Below are positions 1 through 8,337 of a stretch of DNA of 26,942 nucleotides, piece by piece. This stretch comes from LW40-45 sp048883105 (GTDB lineage: Archaea > Asgardarchaeota > Lokiarchaeia > Sigyniarchaeales > SOKP01): assembly GCA_048883105.1 (NCBI GenBank), contig JBHLQY010000029.1, forward strand, positions 1-26,942, read 5' to 3'. A model generated the notes under the pieces. That model saw only the letters and a list, made by a program, of their open reading frames with translations, did not search any database and had not been told where the DNA came from. The first letter of the stretch is position 1. The number at the start of each line of letters is the position of its first letter. Position numbers and translations under genes: made by a program.

Positions 1-1384
1 CTATCGCATCACTTTCTAAAACATCCAGCGCCTCCCTTAAAGTGGTAGGTAATTGTTTAATCCCTGCCGCTTTTTTTTCTGATTCAGTCATTTCATATAC
101 ATCCTTATCTACAGGATCACCTGGATCAATTTTCTTTTTTATACCTTCTAAACCTGCTGTAACAATTGCAGCGAACGCAAAATATGGATTTGTAGAAGGA
201 TCAACACCTCTATATTCTATTCTTCTTCTATTCTTGTACTTTTCACCTTTCAAATACACTGGAATACGTATAAGTGCTGATCGGTTTCGCCTGCTATACA
301 TTATATTGATTGGAGCCTCAAAACCAGGAACCAATCGCTTGTATGAATTAACTGTTGGACAACATATGGCAGTTAATGCCTCAGCATGTTCTAATAGACC
401 TCCAATATAATATCGACATATTTGACTTATTTCCGCATAATCATCACTAGGATCCCAGAATGCATTATCACCATTCTTAAATAATGAATTATGGACGTGC
501 ATACCACTCGCATTATCTAAATAGATTGGTTTTGGCATGAAAGTTGCGATCCAGCCATATTTAGCAGCAATATTTCTTGCTGATAGCTTATAGATTTGGA
601 CTTTATCTGCTGTGTCGAGTAAATCGCTATAACGATAATTTAACTCAACTTGACCTTTAGTCGATACCTCATGGTGATGCATTTCTATAGTATAACCCAT
701 TATTTCGAGAGTATGAGCTAATTCATTACGATAGGCATTTGTCGTATCCTCTGGAGGATTTCGAAAGTATGCTTCTTTAGGACGTAGTATATATCCTCCT
801 ATGTCAGTCTCAGGAGACACTGGATTGACTCGAGGTGGCCCCCAGCTATCTCCCGCACCCCCCTTAGGACTGACGAAAATATCATAATTCAAGGCACTTG
901 GATCTATAGATTTGAACACAAAAAATTCTATTTCCGGTCCGAAAGAAGGGATATACCCCATAGATCTAGCCTTTTCTACAGCTCGTCTTGCAACATACCC
1001 TCTAGGATCGCAATCTGCTGCTTCACAGCTTCCAAAAGGTTCTCTAATGTCTCCTATAAGCACAGCCGTTTTTTGAATACCGCTTGTCCATGGAAGAACA
1101 TATAAAGCTTCAGGATTGGGGTAAAATATCATGTCACTCGTATGAAGTTCCCTAAATCCCCTTATGCTTGATCCATCAAATCCAATTCCTGTCTCAAAAT
1201 ACTGTTCTCCTTCCAGAAAATGGTGAACTGGTGAACTAAAGCTTTGAAAGATACCTCGAACATCAGTGAAAGCGCACAATATAAATTTCACTTCTTCCTC
1301 TTTTAATATCTTTTTAGCAGCGTCTGCGGTTTCCATCTCAGAACTAATAATACCCTTTGCCAGACTTTGTTTTGTTGTAGTCAT
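1..1384 (-). CDS. glnA: Glutamine synthetase type I, C-terminus cut by left window edge
   Basis: ATP-dependent ligation of ammonia to glutamate, the entry step of the nitrogen cluster. The minus-strand frame opens with ATG at 1384-1382 and stays open for 461 codons to the window edge, with no stop reached. Visible GSI landmarks: GFDGSSI at about residues 68-74, the metal/glutamate loop GPEIEFFVF at about 149-157, MHHHEVSTKGQVELNY at about 235-250, ASGMHVHNSLF at about 292-302, NSYKRLVPGFEAP at about 346-358 and NRSALIRIP at about 367-375. The region DVYEMTESEKKAAGI at about 428-442 resembles the GSI-alpha (Bacillus/archaeal) form. The start is supported by a Shine-Dalgarno GAGGT 4 nt upstream and a TATA-like box at 1415-1428. 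It is divergent from the Lrp gene. By comparison with the family, perhaps 30-50 residues are missing at the left edge (estimate). Confidence 0.97.
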   Translation of the reverse strand, partial: MTTTKQSLAKGIISSEMETADAAKKILKEEEVKFILCAFTDVRGIFQSFSSPVHHFLEGEQYFETGIGFDGSSIRGFRELHTSDMIFYPNPEALYVLPWTSGIQKTAVLIGDIREPFGSCEAADCDPRGYVARRAVEKARSMGYIPSFGPEIEFFVFKSIDPSALNYDIFVSPKGGAGDSWGPPRVNPVSPETDIGGYILRPKEAYFRNPPEDTTNAYRNELAHTLEIMGYTIEMHHHEVSTKGQVELNYRYSDLLDTADKVQIYKLSARNIAAKYGWIATFMPKPIYLDNASGMHVHNSLFKNGDNAFWDPSDDYAEISQICRYYIGGLLEHAEALTAICCPTVNSYKRLVPGFEAPINIMYSRRNRSALIRIPVYLKGEKYKNRRRIEYRGVDPSTNPYFAFAAIVTAGLEGIKKKIDPGDPVDKDVYEMTESEKKAAGIKQLPTTLREALDVLESDAI

Positions 1385-1388
1385 TCTA

Positions 1389-1428
1389 ACCTCAAACTTT
1401 TGGTTTTTAATTGATTATATATATTTAT
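1389..1428 (-). promoter_or_regulatory. glnA promoter and ribosome binding site
   Basis: On the minus strand an ATAAATATATATA box A (about 1415-1428) lies about 35 nt upstream of the glnA ATG. It is followed by GAGGT (complement at 1389-1393) with a 4-nt spacer. This suggests a short leadered mRNA. Assigned by eye from the archaeal TATA consensus. Confidence 0.5.
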
Positions 1429-1533
1429 GGATCTTGGTTATATTTTGAAATTATAGTTATATTTGTATTATGATCAAATATGTTATTATTGTATTTAAAT
1501 GTTGACATTCGCCCCGAAAGAAAAGAATAAAAA

Positions 1534-1545
1534 GGACAATTGTCC
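1534..1545. promoter_or_regulatory. Perfect 12-bp palindrome between glnA and lrp, candidate Lrp operator
   Basis: GGACAATTGTCC is a perfect palindrome in the divergent glnA/lrp intergenic region. A related half-site, GGACGATT, lies at 1606-1613 just upstream of the lrp TATA box, and a second palindrome, GAAAGCTTTC, is at 1594-1603. The GGAC...GTCC ends resemble the site known for the archaeal Lrp protein Ptr2 (GGACGATTTTCGTCC). Binding by the adjacent Lrp protein is inference. Confidence 0.4.
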
Positions 1546-1620
1546 AGACAAAAATTCATAATAATTCATAACTTGATCATTCTATCACTTATGGAAAGCT
1601 TTCTGGGACGATTGAACAAT

Positions 1621-1628
1621 TTTAAATA
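1621..1628 (+). promoter_or_regulatory. Box A (TATA) of the lrp gene
   Basis: TTTAAATA is centred about 24 nt before the ATG at 1649. That places the transcription start at or next to the start codon, which suggests a leaderless mRNA and favours ATG 1649/1652 over the upstream TTG at 1634. Confidence 0.5.
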
Positions 1629-1648
1629 TTTAGTTGATCATATATTAT

Positions 1649-2143
1649 ATGATGAATAATATGAATTTACAAAAATTAGATTCTACAGATAAGAAGATCT
1701 TAAAAAAGCTTAGTGAAGATTGTCGTAAATCTTTTCGCGAAATAGGTCGAGAATTAGACAAATCCCCAACAACAATTTCAAAACATGTGGATGAGTTAAT
1801 AGAAAAAGAAGTTATAAAAGGCTTTAAAGTAGATATTGATTATGAGAAATTAGGATATGATATTATTGCATTAGTTGAACTCACGATTTCACAAGGCAAA
1901 ATGCTGGAGGTGGAAAATGAAATTGCTAGCGATCCTCATGTTTTTGGTGTTTATGATATCACAGGTACATATGATGCACTTATTTTGGCAAGATTTAATA
2001 AAAGAAAAGATCTTAGCAAAATAGTAAAAGATATCAATTCTAAACCTTACGTTGAGCACACAAATACTCATCTAATTTTGAATATCATTAAAGAAGGAAC
2101 TTCATTTACGGAATTAATGGAACATGAAAAGAAAAAAATATAA
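1649..2143 (+). CDS. Lrp/AsnC family transcriptional regulator
   Basis: A 164-residue Lrp/AsnC protein. An N-terminal winged helix (DKKILKKLSEDCRKSFREI, then a recognition-helix region SPTTISKHVDELIEKEVIKGF) is followed by a RAM ligand-binding domain (YDIIALVELTIS, HVFGVYDITGTYDALILARF). The G-x-Y-D-A turn is typical of the effector-binding dimer interface. It is divergent from glnA, and neighbouring lrp/glnA pairs are known in archaea, so a role in sensing an amino acid (possibly glutamine) and controlling glnA is likely but inferred. ATG codons at 1649, 1652 and 1661 and a TTG at 1634 are all in frame; box A spacing favours 1649 or 1652. The next gene starts 25 nt after its stop, so co-transcription is possible. 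Confidence 0.9.
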   Translation: MMNNMNLQKLDSTDKKILKKLSEDCRKSFREIGRELDKSPTTISKHVDELIEKEVIKGFKVDIDYEKLGYDIIALVELTISQGKMLEVENEIASDPHVFGVYDITGTYDALILARFNKRKDLSKIVKDINSKPYVEHTNTHLILNIIKEGTSFTELMEHEKKKI

Positions 2144-2168
2144 TTAATAACTATAAAGTTAAAATATT

Positions 2169-2840
2169 ATGAATCTAAAAAATTGGAAACAGAAAGCTTA
2201 CATTTATGAGATTTTTGGATGCATTCAATTCGCAGTCTTAATTTTTATTGCAATGTTATTTTATACAGGCGGGACTCCTGAAAATCCTGATATTCAGGGT
2301 TACTCGTTCTGGGGTAATACTATAAGCGATTTGGGGCGAATTACTGCCCATTCGGGTAAAGTAAATACAATTTCAATGATATTTTTTACCATAGCATTGT
2401 GCCTTTGGTCGGTTTCATTAATTCCTTTCTTTCTTGCATTGCTATACTTATTTAATGAAGTCAAGTCAGAAAAAATATCTAGCATCATTGGTTCTATATT
2501 CGGAATAATTGCGTCAATCTCGTTGATTGGGATAGTATTTACCCCTGCTGATATTTTGCTTGGGCCGCATATGATATTTGTTTATATAAGGTATTCATCT
2601 ATGATATTTATGGGTATCTCTTATTCAATAACATTATATTTGAATAAAGAGTTTCCAAAACATTATACATCCCTTTTTATCGTTTTTACAATTGTTTATT
2701 TCATAATTTCAATGATGGGTTTAGTGGGATTGGCAACGAATCGTACTATAATGGTGATTGGTCAAAAAATTGGCACAATTGCAACGTTAACTTGTTTCAT
2801 TATTGTTGGATATGGTGCTTGGAAATTAGAAAAATCTTAA
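2169..2840 (+). CDS. DUF998-like integral membrane protein
   Basis: A 223-residue hydrophobic protein with about six predicted membrane segments (roughly residues 15-35, 70-93, 103-125, 133-153, 165-190 and 200-218). The loop after the first segment carries YSFWGNTISDLGR, resembling the N-x-x-S-D-L-G signature of the DUF998 membrane family, whose biochemical role is not known. It follows lrp by 25 nt on the same strand and is followed by a T tract at 2865-2873. Function is not assigned. The family match is by motif and topology only. Confidence 0.72.
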   Translation: MNLKNWKQKAYIYEIFGCIQFAVLIFIAMLFYTGGTPENPDIQGYSFWGNTISDLGRITAHSGKVNTISMIFFTIALCLWSVSLIPFFLALLYLFNEVKSEKISSIIGSIFGIIASISLIGIVFTPADILLGPHMIFVYIRYSSMIFMGISYSITLYLNKEFPKHYTSLFIVFTIVYFIISMMGLVGLATNRTIMVIGQKIGTIATLTCFIIVGYGAWKLEKS

Positions 2841-2864
2841 AGTAAAAATAATAAAAAATTCCCC

Positions 2865-2873
2865 TTTTTTTTT
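2865..2873 (+). terminator. Oligo-T terminator after the DUF998-like gene
   Basis: A run of nine T follows CCCC about 25 nt after the stop codon, with no hairpin. This matches archaeal intrinsic termination at non-template T tracts. The rest of 2874-3035 is A+T-rich with no gene seen. Confidence 0.45.
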
Positions 2874-3035
2874 AAACCAAATTTTATTTAAAATCTAAAA
2901 AAAAATTTGATAAATTTTAGCGAACTCTGTCGAGTTTCCAGAATCTTTTAACTAATAATATTTGGATATTATATTCGTATAAAATAGCATTTTTTCAATA
3001 GAAAGTTAAAGAGTTTTATTTATTGAAATTTCAAA

Positions 3036-3347
3036 GTGAGTTCAGAAAATTCTATGATTAGCGACAGGTCAAATTGTTATAATAAGATTATTGATTGTTA
3101 CTTAAGGAATAAACATGATTATCATAAACTAGAAGATTGTAAAAACAAATCAATTCTTAGCTTAATGAAAATACTGAGACAAAGCAATGATCAAACATTT
3201 GTTGAAAATGCTCTTGTATTTGTATTATCTTTATTTAACCGTTCAGCTCCTCCAGATTTATATAGTTCTCTTGGCACTGATTCAAAAAAATGTAGCAATG
3301 AAGAAAAAGAAATACTAATATCTTTATTAAAAAAAGAATTTCTTTAG
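3036..3347 (+). CDS. Unknown small protein with one PD(I/L)YS module
   Basis: About 103 residues from GTG 3036, or 97 from ATG 3054; a TTTTATTTATT box near 3014-3024 leaves both open. No known family recognised. It is acidic/basic mixed and cytosolic-looking. Residues 52-102 (ENALVFVLSLFNRSAPPDLY, then a charged helix ending KKEF) match both tandem repeats of the next gene. The spacing from the N-A pair to the P-D pair is the same (15 residues) in all three copies. The two genes are therefore probably related by duplication. Four cysteines (14, 21, 35, 86) are scattered without a metal-site pattern. Confidence 0.6.
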   Translation: MSSENSMISDRSNCYNKIIDCYLRNKHDYHKLEDCKNKSILSLMKILRQSNDQTFVENALVFVLSLFNRSAPPDLYSSLGTDSKKCSNEEKEILISLLKKEFL

Positions 3348-3481
3348 TCTTTACTCTTGATAAAGATTCACTCTTAGAAACAAAGCAGATATTATGTTCA
3401 TAATACATGTATTTTTCTTTAAAATTCTTCGTAATGATAATTATAGAATTGAATTTAAAAAAAATTGCAATGGGATAAATA

Positions 3482-4456
3482 ATGTTTTCAAGATCAGGAC
3501 ATTTTGAACGTGATAAATCGCCTATTAAGAAAAAATTTCAAAATAACAATCTTAAAGTAAGCTTTGAAGATAACTCAATTTCTAAAGTTTCAAATGCCAT
3601 TGTTTCTTTCCTTAGTCTTTATAAAAAACTTCTTCGACCTGATATAAGTTCTGAAACTGAGGACATTGATATCGAAGAAGCTAAACCTGAATTAAAAAAG
3701 ATTTTAAATGAATTCAACACCGGAGATTTTAAAGTTAGTTATGAAGATAACGCCGTTGTCGATGTCTTGAATGCAATTGTTTCATTTCTCAGCCTTTCTA
3801 AAAATGAAAATTCTCCAGACATATATTCTGGAACTGAAGATATACCTTTTGAGAAGAAAGATCCCGAGTTTAAAAAGATTATGGAAGAAGAATTCGCAGA
3901 TAGTAAAGATAAATTGGAGGTTGTGGATAAATCAATAGAAACCAAGGACCAGAAAGATTTCATTTCTCCAAAAGAATTTGTAAAGGAAACTGCTCCAAAA
4001 CAATGGATCAATGCTAACATACAAAGTTCTCTCTCATCGTGGCTAAAAAACTTAGTAAATAAATATGGAATTATTTTCGATTTCATTGTTGGAATAATGC
4101 ACGACTTTGAAAATAAACAAGTAGTGCTTAATATCGATGGTAATATATATGATATAACTGAAACTCTCAATAAATGGGAAGAAGAGATAGGCGATTATAG
4201 AGAAGATGATTATTGGTATGAAATCAAAGGAGCCGATTATGTAGAATGGTTTGAAGTAAAATGTGAAGAAAAATTAAAATCCAAGGACGAAATTATATTT
4301 GACGCTCTTAATAAGAACTCGAATCCTCATTTTCGTGAATTTATGTGGCTCGCTTATAAAACTTCCGAGAAATTCATTATGTTTAGGGAAAAATATGGTA
4401 GAAACTATCAAATTTTTCTTAAAATAGGGGATCTTATCACTTCATTTAATATGTAA
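3482..4456 (+). CDS. Unknown protein: two tandem ~55-residue modules plus a novel C-terminal domain
   Basis: A 324-residue protein with no recognised family. Residues 24-78 and 83-138 are tandem copies of one module: (F/L)KVS(F/Y)EDN, NAIVSFLSL, PDI(Y/S)S, TEDI, then a charged helix ending EEF or NEF. A Lys/Glu-rich linker spans about 140-172. The C-terminal domain (about 173-324) is rich in aromatic and acidic residues (WEEEIGDYREDDYWYEI, EWFEVKCEEKL, HFREFMWLAYKTSEKFIMF). There is no signal peptide and no clear membrane span. The start ATG is 25 nt after a TTTAAAAA box, consistent with a leaderless mRNA. It converges with the gene at 4518. It looks like a lineage-specific protein, and the module may mediate self-association. 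Confidence 0.75.
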   Translation: MFSRSGHFERDKSPIKKKFQNNNLKVSFEDNSISKVSNAIVSFLSLYKKLLRPDISSETEDIDIEEAKPELKKILNEFNTGDFKVSYEDNAVVDVLNAIVSFLSLSKNENSPDIYSGTEDIPFEKKDPEFKKIMEEEFADSKDKLEVVDKSIETKDQKDFISPKEFVKETAPKQWINANIQSSLSSWLKNLVNKYGIIFDFIVGIMHDFENKQVVLNIDGNIYDITETLNKWEEEIGDYREDDYWYEIKGADYVEWFEVKCEEKLKSKDEIIFDALNKNSNPHFREFMWLAYKTSEKFIMFREKYGRNYQIFLKIGDLITSFNM

Positions 4457-4517
4457 ACTCATATTTTCTTCATTAAAAGTAAGAAGAATACTACTGTATT
4501 AAATACTAAACGATATT

Positions 4518-5060
4518 TTAATATGTATGCGCTGTAATCCCATATAGACCTGTCTGCGAATCTTGAAAGATAGGTAAATGAGGCGGATAATAAGTAAAAA
4601 CTACATATAAAGAAGCTAAAAATATAATCGCAATCAAAGCTATTTTTGAAATATATTTCGGAAATTGATTCAAAATCAAAATTTTATAACTAACAAATTG
4701 GGCAATTACTATAGCGATGAGAAAAATTAGAATATCAACTATTAACAATTCAATTCTAAGAATCGCTGTATATGAATAAAAAACTACAACAATGAAAATT
4801 GGAATTATAAACGCAGCAATGGTTTTCGCCAATGTGAAATTGTTTATTTTTTCCTTTACAAATTTATATTCAATAGGTGCGAAAAAGATTAATGGCCAAA
4901 ATCCTAGTTTTAAATGTTCCCATACACTCTCGTTTACAGCAGCTATTGCACCAATGGGGTAAAAATAGCCTGACCACTCAAATAAAAAATGTAAGATATT
5001 TCCAATTATGAATATAAATATAATTCCTAAAATTTGCCACTTCAATACGTATTTTTGCAT
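4518..5060 (-). CDS. DUF6512-like integral membrane protein
   Basis: A 180-residue membrane protein with about five to six predicted membrane segments. The N-terminal region carries the conserved-looking HFLFEWSG and AAVNESVWEHLKLGFWP. The C-terminus carries PPHLPIFQDSQTGLYGI. These match my recollection of the DUF6512 family of small bacterial/archaeal membrane proteins, whose function is unknown. It lies 16 nt downstream of the MFS transporter on the same strand, so the two are probably one transcript. The family call is from motif memory and moderate in confidence. Confidence 0.7.
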   Translation of the reverse strand: MQKYVLKWQILGIIFIFIIGNILHFLFEWSGYFYPIGAIAAVNESVWEHLKLGFWPLIFFAPIEYKFVKEKINNFTLAKTIAAFIIPIFIVVVFYSYTAILRIELLIVDILIFLIAIVIAQFVSYKILILNQFPKYISKIALIAIIFLASLYVVFTYYPPHLPIFQDSQTGLYGITAHTY

Positions 5061-5076
5061 TTTTCACACCTTTAAA

Positions 5077-6309
5077 TCAATTCAAAATAATTTCATGCTG
5101 GTGTTTTGCCAAGATATAAAGTAATCCCACAGAAAAGATGAGTAATATTGTTACTATTAGAATTCCCATATAAACTGCTGTTATCCCTCCAAAATTAAAA
5201 AAGGGGGTGTATGTCACGGGCACTAAGGCATTTCCTATAAAATATCCTGCTGTTGCCAACCCTGCAAGAGCACCGCGCCGTTCTGGAGAAAAGATTTGGC
5301 TATAATATGTAAAAGTAGGAAAAAGCATTCCTCCCGCGACTGCCACGATTATGAGACCTATTGCAACATAAATAAGTAATTTGGAACGAGTAATATCACC
5401 TAAGATAAGCAATAATGAAACTCCAATCAATAATGATAGCAATCCAAGCAATAAAGCAATGCCTACACCTTTTTTCTTGATAAGATGTCCTCCCACGATT
5501 CCTGAAATTGCAGCAATAACTCCCACAATAAAAAGAATTAATCCAACAACAGCTTCATTTACAGCTCCTGTAAATGCTCTTGAACTCCAAATCAACGTAG
5601 CTAAATAAGTTTGTGATGTCAAAAATGCTGACAATATCATTAGAATTACAAGAGGTCGGCGTATTTCTATATGAAGGTGTGTAAAAAATAACCGAAGACC
5701 AGCGTCTTTATCTACTTTTTGAGGAGGTTGTTTTATAGTAATTAATACTATAAAAGAAAAAATAGTAATTAAGACAAAAAGTACATAAAGATATCGCCAT
5801 CCAACTACAATCATTTGTCCAGCTAATAAAGGACCTAATCCAACTCCAAGATTAGCTACAGCTCCAAGATAACCAATTCTCTTAGGAATCTCAGCCCCCT
5901 TAGTAATGTCAGTTATTAAAGCTATTAAAACTGGATTAACAAATCCGAATCCAATTCCTCCTAATATATTTGCGACTACAAACATTAAAAACGAGAAAGA
6001 AGTTGCGGCAACAATCATTCCGATACCAAATATTACTAATCCAAATAAAATAACAGGAAATCGACCTTTAACATCGGAAATAGCACCTGAAAAAAGTTGA
6101 ATAAATGCAAAAGGAAACATGAATGCGGGGATTGCAATTAATATAGTACTCGGGGTAGCATTAAATTCTTTAGAAAGTACTCCAAATAAAACTAAAATGA
6201 CATTCCCCATTACAGGGCCAAATCCAAAAAGTAAAAATATTATAACCTGAAGAAATTTTGAAACCTCTTGTTGACTTCTATTCTCATATAAATTCCCTTT
6301 TTTAGCCAT
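5077..6309 (-). CDS. Major facilitator superfamily (MFS) transporter
   Basis: A 410-residue protein with about 12 hydrophobic segments. It has an MFS motif A between segments 2 and 3 (GAISDVKGRFPVILFG, about residues 76-91) and a motif-C-like glycine/proline-rich segment 5 (GAVANLGVGLGPLLAG, about 149-164). The size and 6+6 layout fit drug/solute:proton antiporters of the Bcr/CflA-like type, but no substrate can be read from the sequence. The start ATG (6309-6307) encodes MAKKGN. No strong Shine-Dalgarno is seen. It is probably co-transcribed with the downstream DUF6512-like gene. Confidence 0.9.
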   Translation of the reverse strand: MAKKGNLYENRSQQEVSKFLQVIIFLLFGFGPVMGNVILVLFGVLSKEFNATPSTILIAIPAFMFPFAFIQLFSGAISDVKGRFPVILFGLVIFGIGMIVAATSFSFLMFVVANILGGIGFGFVNPVLIALITDITKGAEIPKRIGYLGAVANLGVGLGPLLAGQMIVVGWRYLYVLFVLITIFSFIVLITIKQPPQKVDKDAGLRLFFTHLHIEIRRPLVILMILSAFLTSQTYLATLIWSSRAFTGAVNEAVVGLILFIVGVIAAISGIVGGHLIKKKGVGIALLLGLLSLLIGVSLLLILGDITRSKLLIYVAIGLIIVAVAGGMLFPTFTYYSQIFSPERRGALAGLATAGYFIGNALVPVTYTPFFNFGGITAVYMGILIVTILLIFSVGLLYILAKHQHEIILN

Positions 6310-6721
6310 ATTAGTTGTCGTTTTGTAATTTTCAAAGGAAATTTAATCTAAAATAAATTAATGAAAAATATAAATCTATTTTGTATATTTAATAGATTTT
6401 AAATCAGAATGTAAATAATGAACTGATTTCTAAGACAAAGAATGAAGTTTATTATTGCCATATATCGCATATCTGTTTCTACAAGAGTATTTAATTTAGT
6501 ATAAAATATAGAAGATATGATATTTCTTCAATATGATTGGAAAAATTAATAAATTTCATTACAATATAATCAATATAATCAATATAATGAATATTTTCAA
6601 AATAACGTTATAGTTGCTTATTAATAATCTATTAAACTAATTATTATAAAATATAAATCATTTTCTTTAATTGAAATTGTTTTTTTATAATTAAAATATC
6701 TCTCTCATACAAAAAGTTATT
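6310..6721. other. A+T-rich divergent intergenic region with a tandem 9-mer
   Basis: A 412-nt gap between the divergent MFS and purF genes, with no credible coding or RNA gene. It contains three exact tandem copies of CAATATAAT (6562-6588), continued by a degenerate copy beginning GAATAT. A purF box A candidate, TTTTATAATT, lies at 6683-6692, about 34 nt before the ATG. Confidence 0.55.
6562..6588. repeat. Tandem repeat (CAATATAAT)x3 upstream of purF
   Basis: Three perfect head-to-tail 9-bp copies. The same 9-mer, again flanked by AT and CAA, occurs at 15202-15210 upstream of the glutamate-synthase-like gene. It could be a regulator-binding array or simple low-complexity sequence. Confidence 0.6.
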
Positions 6722-8254
6722 ATGCATATAAAAGAAAAAGATAATAATACGAGAGATAAGCTCATAGAGCAATGTGCTGTCTTTGGGGTTATTTGTGATG
6801 ATATAAGTTATTCTGTATCTCAACTGTTGTATCAAGGATTAATTGCTTTACAACACCGAGGGCAAGAATCGGCTGGTATTTCGATACTTCAAACGGGTGG
6901 TAAAATTTTCACCTATAAAAAGAAAGGATTAGTTTCTCAAGTTTTAACTGAAAGAATTCAATCTCATTTTTGGGGCAATATCGGAATTGGTCATAATAGA
7001 TATGCAACTACGGGGGCATCTGAATTCTCGTCATCTGATTATATACAACCCTATCATTTTAAGAATAATGTGCTTGAATTTTCTTTTGCTTTCAATGGAA
7101 CGATTCCAGTTTATGATGAGATTAAAGAAAAATTGAATGAAATGGGGCGAGTGTTTATAACCAATACAGATACTGAGGTTATTGGTCAATTAATAGCATC
7201 AATTGCTTTAGAAACAGAAAATTGGGCAGAAGTTTTAAAAAAAGCAAGCAATTATCTTAAAGGCTCATATTCTTTAATTTTATTGACTCCAAAAGGCGAT
7301 ATTTATGCTATACGAGATCCTCTCGGATTTAAGCCTTTATGTATTGGTGAGTTAAAAACAGAGAAAAGAAATTTGTATTATGTTGCTTCAGAATCATGTG
7401 CTATTGATGCAGTCGGTGGATCCTTCTTAAGAGACGTTAAACCTGGAGAGATCATTCATTTAAGCATTAAAGAAAATATTCATTCTGAAATAATTTTAAA
7501 AGAAAAAAGAGGAGCATTATGTCAATTTGAGTTTGTATATTTCGCGCGCCCAGATTCCATTATTGATGGCGTTTCTGTTGCTGAAGCTAGATTTAGATTA
7601 GGTAAATATTTAGCAAAACGAGATCCATATTTGCTAGACTCTAATATGAAAGAAAATGCCATAGTAGTTCCAGTTCCTGATTCAGGTCGTAGTGCGTCAG
7701 TAGGTTACGCAAAAGAGGCTGGATTACCTTATGTTGAGGGATTAATGAAAAATCGATATGTTTGGAGGACTTTTATAATGCCAGGTCAAAAACGAAGAAA
7801 AGCAGCTGTTAAGGAAAAATTAAATCCAATAAGAAGTGTTATTCAGGGGAAAGAAGTAATTCTAATTGATGATTCCGTTGTGAGAGGTACAACTACAAGT
7901 CAAATTATTTCTTTGTTAAAAGAAAAGGGCGGTGCAAAAGCTGTCCATTTAAGAATTAGTTGTCCCCCCATTATAAGTGCATGCTATATGGGGATTGACT
8001 TTCCTACTAAGGATGAATTAATTGCTAGTAGATCCCTGAAATTATTTGGAAAAGATTATATTGAAGAGACTAGAAAAATGCTAGGCGCTGATACATTAAT
8101 ATATCAAACAATAGATGATTTAATTTTATCAATTGGATTCAGAAAAGATCGACTATGTCTGGCATGCTTGACAGGAGATTATCCTCTTAAATCCTTTGAT
8201 AAATTAGCTCAGATTGAAAAGGCCATAATAAATTCGAGAAATATACATGAATAG
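6722..8254 (+). CDS. purF: Amidophosphoribosyltransferase (glutamine PRPP amidotransferase)
   Basis: First committed step of purine synthesis: PRPP plus glutamine to phosphoribosylamine. It is 510 residues. The N-terminal Ntn glutaminase has its nucleophile at Cys18 (QCAVFGV), preceded by a 17-residue leader that must be removed, as in the Bacillus-type enzyme. Other glutaminase motifs are LQHRGQESAG, GIGHNRYATTG, FAFNGTI and TDTEVIGQL. The C-terminal type I PRTase carries the PRPP loop VILIDDSVVRGTT (about 380-392). Cysteines 267 (LCQFEFVYFARPDS), 414 (RISCPP), 479 and 482 (CLACLTG) match the 4Fe-4S ligands of the Bacillus-type enzyme. It is a single gene facing the glx operon, with no other pur genes here. 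Confidence 0.97.
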   Translation: MHIKEKDNNTRDKLIEQCAVFGVICDDISYSVSQLLYQGLIALQHRGQESAGISILQTGGKIFTYKKKGLVSQVLTERIQSHFWGNIGIGHNRYATTGASEFSSSDYIQPYHFKNNVLEFSFAFNGTIPVYDEIKEKLNEMGRVFITNTDTEVIGQLIASIALETENWAEVLKKASNYLKGSYSLILLTPKGDIYAIRDPLGFKPLCIGELKTEKRNLYYVASESCAIDAVGGSFLRDVKPGEIIHLSIKENIHSEIILKEKRGALCQFEFVYFARPDSIIDGVSVAEARFRLGKYLAKRDPYLLDSNMKENAIVVPVPDSGRSASVGYAKEAGLPYVEGLMKNRYVWRTFIMPGQKRRKAAVKEKLNPIRSVIQGKEVILIDDSVVRGTTTSQIISLLKEKGGAKAVHLRISCPPIISACYMGIDFPTKDELIASRSLKLFGKDYIEETRKMLGADTLIYQTIDDLILSIGFRKDRLCLACLTGDYPLKSFDKLAQIEKAIINSRNIHE

Positions 8255-8311
8255 ACATTTATAAACAAGAATACTCATTTTAAACCCAATAAATCTCTAA
8301 AATTATAACAA

Positions 8312-8328
8312 TTTTTTTTAAAAAAAAA
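8312..8328. terminator. Bidirectional T8A9 terminator between purF and glxC
   Basis: TTTTTTTT followed by AAAAAAAAA lies in the 83-nt space between two convergent genes. Each strand therefore presents an oligo-T tract downstream of its gene, as expected for archaeal termination. Confidence 0.5.
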
Positions 8329-8337
8329 CTAAAAATT

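Noticed and set aside
42..410. Plus-strand 122-residue open frame
   Set aside because: Lies wholly antisense to glnA, whose minus-strand translation carries all the conserved GS motifs.
6562..6588. CRISPR-like array
   Set aside because: The 9-bp units are directly tandem with no spacers, and no cas gene is present in the window.
6310..6721. tRNA or other structured RNA in the long intergenic gaps (also checked 13246-13553 and 15017-15270)
   Set aside because: No G+C-rich cloverleaf, no T-loop consensus GTTCRA and no CCA-like ends seen; these gaps are uniformly A+T-rich.
6644..6835. Minus-strand 63-residue open frame upstream of and overlapping purF
   Set aside because: Low-complexity A+T-rich translation, overlaps the purF start and promoter, no family resemblance.
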